This document shows, piece after piece, positions 59,002 to 64,000 of a stretch of DNA of 64,000 nt. Position 1 is the first letter of the stretch; every line of letters begins with the position of its first letter. The stretch is taken from positions 1,736,001 to 1,800,000 of the forward strand of contig NZ_NETS01000010.1 of NCBI RefSeq assembly GCF_002150035.1, in the 5' to 3' direction. The position numbers were made by a program, and so were the translations under genes. This DNA comes from Leptospira venezuelensis (lineage in GTDB: Bacteria; Spirochaetota; Leptospiria; Leptospirales; Leptospiraceae). The notes under the pieces were generated by a model. That model searched no databases. It saw only the letters and a list, made by a program, of their open reading frames with translations, and was not told where the DNA came from.

Positions 59002-59910
59002 ATGCAGAGAGTATTGGGTATTTTCCTGGTGGTTGGTTTGATCTTGGCGGGGTTTCAGATCTTTTCTCCGGATGGGGCAGCTTCTTCTAACGAAACTGAA
59101 AACGCGAGTTCTCCGGTAAAACCCGAAGAACAGGGAGTAAAAAAGGAAACTTCTCCAAGCGCAGTGTTATTTTGGATTACTGCTGCTCTCAGTTCTTTTC
59201 TGGACCAGTTAGAAAAAGAATCAGCAAGCCGCAATGCCCCTGCTGAAGTTCTAACGGACCAAGAATTGAAGGAACTTTTCCAACAAGGTTTAGATTCTTA
59301 TAATGCAGCTGAATACGAAAATGCAATTTCCCAGTATGATCGTTATCTCGCCGTAAATCCTAAAGATTCTTCTGCATTCTATAACCGTGGCCTCAGCAAA
59401 TATTATCTGAATCGATACACCGAATCAGAAACTGATTTTGATTCAGCTTATTCTTTGGACAGCAAGGATCTTGATGCATTATTTTATAGGGGATTAAGCC
59501 GTTTTGGCCTGGAAAGAAAAGAAGAAGGCTTAGAAGACATGAATAAGGCTATCAATTCTGGTTTGATTAAGTCGTATGCATTTGCTGAAAGATCGATCCA
59601 GCTAAGTATATTAGGAAAAACGAAAGAAGGTCTGGCGGATGCTAAAAAATCCGTACAATTAGAGCCAGAATATACAAGAGCGATCTTTGCCTTGGGATTT
59701 GCAAATTACGCTTCCGGAAAATATAAGGAAAGTATAGACTCTTACTCCAAAGTTTTGAAAATTCTGCCGGACGATTCCACCTCATATTTTAACCGTGGTT
59801 TAGGTTATGCTGCCTTAAAAAGAAAAGCGGAGTCCTGCAGAGATTATAAAAAAGCCTGGGATCTGGGCTATGCGGACGCAGAAAAAGAATATAAGGATTC
59901 TTGCAAGTGA
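59002..59910 (+). CDS. TPR-repeat protein, membrane-anchored
   Basis: 302 residues. An N-terminal membrane or signal segment (VLGIFLVVGLILAGFQIF) is followed by a charged linker and about five tetratricopeptide repeats: LFQQGLDSYNAAEYENAISQYDRYLAVNPKDSSAFYNRGLSKYYLNRYTESETDFDSAYSLD, then DALFYRGLSRFGLERKEEGLEDMNKAI, and TSYFNRGLGYAALKRKAESCRDYKKAWDLGY. TPR proteins bind partners. The stop overlaps the rlmN start (GTGA), so they are coupled. Confidence 0.85.
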   Translation: MQRVLGIFLVVGLILAGFQIFSPDGAASSNETENASSPVKPEEQGVKKETSPSAVLFWITAALSSFLDQLEKESASRNAPAEVLTDQELKELFQQGLDSYNAAEYENAISQYDRYLAVNPKDSSAFYNRGLSKYYLNRYTESETDFDSAYSLDSKDLDALFYRGLSRFGLERKEEGLEDMNKAINSGLIKSYAFAERSIQLSILGKTKEGLADAKKSVQLEPEYTRAIFALGFANYASGKYKESIDSYSKVLKILPDDSTSYFNRGLGYAALKRKAESCRDYKKAWDLGYADAEKEYKDSCK

Positions 59911-60980
59911 ACGAGACCATTTCCGATTCAGAAATAAAGGAAAATGTAACTGGAAAAATTCCGGTTAAGGGTCATACATTGGAGGAACTCACTCAGATTG
60001 TTTCCGAGTTGGGTGAAAGACCTTTTAGAGCTAAACAAATTTATAATGGATTATACGCAAATCGTTACGAGTCCTGGGAAGAATTTTCCACGATCGGAAA
60101 GGATTTAAGGGAAAAATTAAAGGAGAAGTTTAGCTTCTCCAATATCAGCGTCGCAAAACATTTAAAATCTGTGGACGGCACTCAAAAATTCACTTTTGAA
60201 TCTGTCCCTGGAAGTGGAAAAGAATTCGAATCAGTATGGATTCCTTCCGGAGATGGTGGAAGAAAAACGATCTGTATTTCTTCGCAAATAGGCTGCACCT
60301 TAAATTGTAAATTTTGTGCTACAGCTAAACTTCCCTATATGGGAAATTTAAAAGCAGGGGAGATCATTGATCAGATCCTCCAGGTAGAAAAGATCGTAGG
60401 TGATAGGGCCACAAATATAGTGTTCATGGGAATGGGTGAACCAATGCATAATTACTTTAATGTAATGCGTGCGGCGAAACTTCTTCATGATGGAGAAGCA
60501 CTTGGAATGGGTGCAAAAAGAATTACAATCTCCACTTCAGGAGTAGTAAATGGAATTCGTAGATTTATAGACAATAAAGAGCCTTATAATCTTGCAATCT
60601 CTCTCAATCATCCTGATCCAAACGGACGGAAAGAGATCATGGATATAGAGGAGAAGTTTGCTCTTCCCGAACTTTTGGACGCTGCTTTAGAATATACCAA
60701 AGTTTTAAAACGTAGGATCACATTTGAGTATGTAATGATCCCAGGCGTGAATATGAGTGCAGAAGACGCCAAAAAATTGGTGAAGATCGCAAGAAGACTG
60801 GACTGTAAAATAAACGTAATCCCATTGAATACTGAGTTCTTTGGTTGGAGAAGACCCACAGACCAAGAGATAGACGAGTTTTTACGTCATTTAGAACCTG
60901 CTGGAGTTCCTATTTTGAATCGAAGGTCCCCTGGAAAAGACATCAACGGGGCCTGCGGAATGCTCGCCGCAAAAAGTTGA
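59907..60980 (+). CDS. rlmN: 23S rRNA (adenine-2503-C2)-methyltransferase RlmN
   Basis: About 357 residues. GTG 59907 (GTGA overlap) or TTG 59901 is the start. Radical-SAM motif CTLNCKFC (C132, C136, C139 counted from TTG), then FMGMGEPMHNYFNVM, ITISTSGVVNGIRRF, and the catalytic Cys in NGACGMLAAKS at the end. FEYVMIPGVNMS and NVIPLNTEFFGWRRPT are also typical. It methylates A2503 of 23S rRNA and A37 of some tRNAs, using a methyl-cysteine intermediate. Cytoplasmic. Confidence 0.94.
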   Translation: MNETISDSEIKENVTGKIPVKGHTLEELTQIVSELGERPFRAKQIYNGLYANRYESWEEFSTIGKDLREKLKEKFSFSNISVAKHLKSVDGTQKFTFESVPGSGKEFESVWIPSGDGGRKTICISSQIGCTLNCKFCATAKLPYMGNLKAGEIIDQILQVEKIVGDRATNIVFMGMGEPMHNYFNVMRAAKLLHDGEALGMGAKRITISTSGVVNGIRRFIDNKEPYNLAISLNHPDPNGRKEIMDIEEKFALPELLDAALEYTKVLKRRITFEYVMIPGVNMSAEDAKKLVKIARRLDCKINVIPLNTEFFGWRRPTDQEIDEFLRHLEPAGVPILNRRSPGKDINGACGMLAAKS

Positions 60981-61011
60981 CCTTAGATACGTATCGAATA
61001 ACCTAGTTGGA

Positions 61012-61308
61012 ATGAGGCTGTCCTTCCTTTCGACCTTATTCTTATTTTCTTTTATTATGATCGGGACCACCGATTGTAAAGATCCCTACCAACAAAAATG
61101 CCAAGAGATCTGCGGATTTTTCACCTCTTGTGTGGAGAAACAATTCGAATCCAAGGGACCCATTGATGCTTCCAAAAAAAGTTTCATGCAGATTGAATGT
61201 GAATCCGGATGTTTGAGAGAACAAGGTTACGCAATGCCTTGTTACGAATCCGAAAAAACATGTACCGGATTTACACGTTGCCTCATGGAATCCGGTCTCA
61301 TGGATTGA
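61012..61308 (+). CDS. Small Cys-rich secreted protein
   Basis: 98 residues. Signal-like N-terminus FLSTLFLFSFIMIGTTDC, possibly a lipobox at TTDC. The mature part has eight further Cys: KCQEICGFFTSCVEKQF, IECESGCLRE, MPCYES and KTCTGFTRCLMES. The even spacing suggests four disulfides in a compact helical domain. Short Cys-rich lipoproteins of this build recur in Leptospira. Function unknown. It lies alone between rlmN and a glycosyltransferase gene. Confidence 0.7.
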   Translation: MRLSFLSTLFLFSFIMIGTTDCKDPYQQKCQEICGFFTSCVEKQFESKGPIDASKKSFMQIECESGCLREQGYAMPCYESEKTCTGFTRCLMESGLMD

Positions 61309-61348
61309 GCTTAACGTTTTTCTATTAAGTTTGGAGTATTATAAAAAT

Positions 61349-63082
61349 ATGAATTTCGTTCAGGACGGGAAAAACGCCTCTTTTGTGAAATATTCTGTAT
61401 GGTTCCTTTTGGCAGTAGCTGTTCTGCCTTTATTTCTTACATTCCCTCTGGATGTGATTGATATCGATTCTTCCCAATATGCAGAAATTGGAAGGGAAAT
61501 GACTGACAGTGGGAATTGGTTTTTTATCAGAGATAATGGTAGAAGATACTTGGACAAACCGATCCTCACTTTCTGGAAGATCAGTTCTGCTTTTACTCTT
61601 TTTGGTCAGAATAATTACGCATTCCGCTTGCCTGCGATCTTAATGACACTTCTCTCTCTTTGGGGAGTGTTCACTATTACCAAACTATACTCAGGAAATA
61701 TTAAGCGTGCCTGGATCTCTGTGTTTCTATACGCATTATCTCCTGGATTATATGCAATGGTGGTGGATCCTAAGATAGATGTATATGTAACTCCTTATAT
61801 CATCTTAGTATTCGCTTTTTATTATTTAGGGACTAAAAAGAATTCCGCCTACTATTACGCGATGTATCTTGCTATGGGACTTGGCTTTATAACAAAGGGC
61901 CCGATTGCAGTTGTGATCCCTGGAATTGGAATTGGAGGGGATATTCTTTTCAGAAGAGACTGGAAACGACTTTTGGGGATGAAACTTTTCCCTGGCGGAA
62001 TTTTGGCAATTCTTCCTCCTTTATTATGGTCTATACCTTTATATTTAGAGTTTAATACTTACGGACCTTATTTCTTCCTTTGGGTACAATCATTCGGTCG
62101 TTTTTACATAAAAATGTACGACCAAAAATTCAATCCTCTATTCTTCTATTCCAATTTCTCTTGGGCGTTTGGGATTTTTATATTACCTTTTTTACTTTGG
62201 ATCGGATCAAATTTCGTTGGGTTCGTAAGGGAGAAGGGTAAAGGTCTATTCGCTAATATTCGAAAAAATGAATGGAAGGATCAAGATTTTGTGCCTGCGT
62301 TCTGGCTTTTCTTATTCTTATTTTTGATCAGTTTTTCTAAATACCAATTGCCCCAGTACATTTATTGGTGCCTTCCTGCGGGAGCGGTTGTAGGCTCCGG
62401 TTTTTTACTAAAACTTATCGAAAGTCCAGAGGGTTCTCTTTCTTTTGCAGGTAAAATTTTAGTTTATCTGACTAGTTTAGGATTCGTATTTGCCGGGATC
62501 TTATTTCCCATCTTAGTTTTGGATGTCCCAATTTCTTATTATGTTTGGGTAGCTATTTATCTTGGGATCGCAGCGATCGTTTTATTGTATTTCAAAATGA
62601 ATGCGGTGCTTGGGACCCTGGTTGTATCCGTCTCCTTCTTCTTTACTTTGGTAAGTTTGTATGCATATCCATTACTTGTTTCTTACCAACCTTCTAAGGA
62701 AGTAGGGGAGATTATACAAGAAGCAGAGCCAGGCAAAGAAAAGTTTCTGATGTTTGGGGTTCCTGCCTCTAAAAGATCCTACGCGTTTTATTCTAAACGT
62801 ATCACAAGAACCTTATTTGATCCGGAAGTTCTTTTCGAAGCACTTCAGAAAGATGGGGAAAGAATGATACTTATCTCCGAAAAGTATCTGCCTCATTTTG
62901 ATGAGTTTACTGCAAATCGAGTGGATCTGGATATTTTTGCGGAATATGAGAGTTATAAGGTGGCAACTCCTGAGTTTGGTTTCTTCTTAAAATCTAAAAG
63001 AGATTCTTTGACCACCAAGGTGTATTTAGGCAAAATCCGATTTAAACCAGGAAAAGAGACCGCAGCAGCGAATTCTAAATAA
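61349..63082 (+). CDS. GT39/ArnT-like membrane glycosyltransferase
   Basis: About 577 residues from ATG 61349 (TTG 61331 is also open). Eleven or twelve membrane helices. The catalytic first loop is LDVIDIDSSQYAEIGREMTDSGNWFF, then RRYLDKPILTFWKISSAF and FRLPAIL, the DE/DS-Y-(A/G)-E and 'KPPL..W' pattern of PMT_2/ArnT enzymes that transfer sugars from polyprenyl phosphate to lipid A or protein. The C-terminal domain is a small soluble part (VGEIIQEAEPGKEKFLMFGVPASKRSYAFYS). It is followed by an AT-rich hairpin. Confidence 0.85.
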   Translation: MNFVQDGKNASFVKYSVWFLLAVAVLPLFLTFPLDVIDIDSSQYAEIGREMTDSGNWFFIRDNGRRYLDKPILTFWKISSAFTLFGQNNYAFRLPAILMTLLSLWGVFTITKLYSGNIKRAWISVFLYALSPGLYAMVVDPKIDVYVTPYIILVFAFYYLGTKKNSAYYYAMYLAMGLGFITKGPIAVVIPGIGIGGDILFRRDWKRLLGMKLFPGGILAILPPLLWSIPLYLEFNTYGPYFFLWVQSFGRFYIKMYDQKFNPLFFYSNFSWAFGIFILPFLLWIGSNFVGFVREKGKGLFANIRKNEWKDQDFVPAFWLFLFLFLISFSKYQLPQYIYWCLPAGAVVGSGFLLKLIESPEGSLSFAGKILVYLTSLGFVFAGILFPILVLDVPISYYVWVAIYLGIAAIVLLYFKMNAVLGTLVVSVSFFFTLVSLYAYPLLVSYQPSKEVGEIIQEAEPGKEKFLMFGVPASKRSYAFYSKRITRTLFDPEVLFEALQKDGERMILISEKYLPHFDEFTANRVDLDIFAEYESYKVATPEFGFFLKSKRDSLTTKVYLGKIRFKPGKETAAANSK

Positions 63083-63113
63083 TTCTTTTTTTTTAGATTT
63101 TAGAAAAAAGAAT
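63082..63113 (+). terminator. AT-rich hairpin after the GT39 gene
   Basis: ATTCTTTTTT and AAAAAAGAAT arms around a loop near 63091-63103. The stem is A/T only, so a weak intrinsic terminator. Confidence 0.45.
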
Positions 63114-63391
63114 AAGGGAAATTTTACAAACCCACCGAATTCTTAAGTAGGCTTTGTTATGAGCCTGGTTTGGTTTTGGTCCCAGGGTCCTCCTGGGGCT
63201 ACTTTTCCCTTCTTTTTGTAATTCTTTTTTTCACACAGAGCTCACGGGGGGACACGGAGTTATTATAAGTCTTTAATTTAATATAGATTCCTAAGTTCTC
63301 TTAAGCTACATCTCAGTGTTCTCAGTGACCTCCGTGCGAAAATCCATAAGTATTTCTCGACTTTTGAGCATTCTTCCTTTAGAAATGACGA
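63114..63391. other. Non-coding stretch with two hairpin elements
   Basis: No gene. CCCAGG (63181-63186), loop GTCCT, CCTGGG (63192-63197) gives a compact hairpin. Then comes the inverted-repeat element at 63232-63338. A promoter for the M20 gene at 63392 must lie downstream of it; the short sequence before the start codon shows no clear -10. Confidence 0.4.
63232..63338. repeat. Imperfect inverted repeat, second copy of the 'CRCRSAG' type
   Basis: Left arm 63232-63259 (CACACAGAGCTCAC...) and right arm 63312-63338 (...GTGACCTCCGTGCG) pair with mismatches around a 52-nt AT-rich loop. Composition and motifs (CAC(R)GAG, AACACTGAG) match the element at 56535-56623. Confidence 0.55.
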
Positions 63392-64000
63392 ATGGATTTT
63401 CCCCGTTCCTTGTTCCTCTGTGCGATCTTATTCCTGTTTCAATGTGTCACTTCCCCTATTAAGAACATTCCTATAAAGGAAGAAAATCATATCCTGTCTT
63501 GGGAGAAAAGAGAAGCAGAAACAGTCAAAATTCTCGCTGACCTCATCCGGATCAAATCAGTAAGAGGAAACGAAAAACAGGTAGCAGAATATCTCAGATC
63601 CATTTTCGAGAAAGAAGGGATTAAGACTAAACTTATCTCAGAACCTGGATTTCCGGATAGAATAAATCTAATTGCAGAGTTAGAACCAAGTGTTCCTAGT
63701 TCCGACAAAGGTTTAATTTTAGGAAATCATCTGGATGTGGTAGAAGCAGATCCTAAAGAATGGGCGGAAGATCCGTTTGCCGGAACCATTAAAGACGGTA
63801 GAATTCATGGAAGAGGTGCCTTGGATTGTAAGGGGCTCATTGCAATGCAGATCGTTTCCTTTTTGGAACTGAAAAGATCTGCTATTCCACTTAAGAGAAA
63901 AATAATGTTCTTAGGTTTGGCGGATGAAGAATCAGGAAGTGAAAGAGGAGCGAGGTTCTTACTAAAAGCGCATCCTGAATTATTCAAAGGTTACGGATAC
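63392..64000 (+). CDS. M20 family metallopeptidase lipoprotein (3' truncated by window end)
   Basis: 203 codons are present. ATG 63392 starts a lipoprotein signal (MDFPRSLFLCAILFLFQCVTSP, lipobox LFQC). The M20 catalytic part has LILGNHLDVVEADP (first zinc His and catalytic Asp), GRGALDCKGLIAMQ (bridging Asp) and MFLGLADEESGSERGARFLL (catalytic Glu pair). Members are Zn-dependent carboxypeptidases or deacylases. An extracytoplasmic lipoprotein form is less common than the cytosolic one. The dimerisation and last metal His are beyond the window. Confidence 0.88.
   Translation, partial: MDFPRSLFLCAILFLFQCVTSPIKNIPIKEENHILSWEKREAETVKILADLIRIKSVRGNEKQVAEYLRSIFEKEGIKTKLISEPGFPDRINLIAELEPSVPSSDKGLILGNHLDVVEADPKEWAEDPFAGTIKDGRIHGRGALDCKGLIAMQIVSFLELKRSAIPLKRKIMFLGLADEESGSERGARFLLKAHPELFKGYGY

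Noticed and set aside
1..64000. CRISPR arrays, insertion sequences, integrases or prophage genes
   Set aside because: No regularly spaced direct repeats, transposase motifs or phage structural proteins were found. The only repeats are short intergenic inverted repeats and the AraC-type motif.

Overview
The window looks like chromosomal DNA of a Leptospira species or close relative. Base composition is about 40% GC. It is rich in lipoproteins with loose spirochaetal lipoboxes and in small secreted proteins with no recognisable family. Membrane glycosyltransferases, a 7TM-DISM/SpoIIE phosphatase, and PAS kinase and EAL signalling proteins are also typical of this group. No phage, insertion sequence or CRISPR array was seen. 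One tRNA gene (Leu, CAA) is present.

Layout. 1-13 kb: the end of a YajQ-family gene, secreted and lipoprotein genes, an M16 peptidase pair, an RNase Z-like hydrolase, an O-methyltransferase, an amidase with an unusual folded leader, a run of orphan lipoproteins and a GDSL esterase. 11.6-31.6 kb: a respiratory region built around a compact nitrous-oxide reductase operon (cytochrome c, nosZ, membrane protein, nosL, nosD, nosF, nosY). Beside it lie a Crp/Fnr-type regulator, an NnrS gene, a FadL-type porin, a flavoprotein/TPP-enzyme/CopD-like operon, and a three-gene operon of Cys/His-rich and Met-rich envelope proteins that I read as copper handling. 31.7-35.3 kb: an AraC regulator with three copies of a 16-bp motif at three promoters around it. 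35-41 kb: signalling proteins. 40.5-53 kb: two related modules, each pairing periplasmic or lipoprotein rhodaneses with a pentaheme cytochrome c, plus an outer-membrane barrel and an XRE-cupin regulator. 53-64 kb: mostly housekeeping (tRNA-Leu, hotdog thioesterase, AhpC-type peroxiredoxin with a PerR/Fur-like box, SufB, RlmN, GT39, and an M20 peptidase cut by the window end).

The two most interesting signals are these. First, five near-perfect FNR/DNR boxes (TTGAT-N4-RTCAA) precede five transcription units between 13 and 30.5 kb, each 31-33 bp from a -10-like element. The local Crp/Fnr protein carries an FNR-like recognition helix (ETFSR) and lacks an Fe-S cysteine cluster. This predicts a local NO- or oxygen-responsive regulon joining N2O respiration, copper supply, NnrS, a porin and a metabolic operon. 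Three of the five promoters appear to give leaderless or nearly leaderless mRNAs. Second, the rhodanese-pentaheme cytochrome modules look like an undescribed periplasmic or outer-membrane sulfur-redox system.

All calls come from reading the sequence and the translated proteins. No database search was run.
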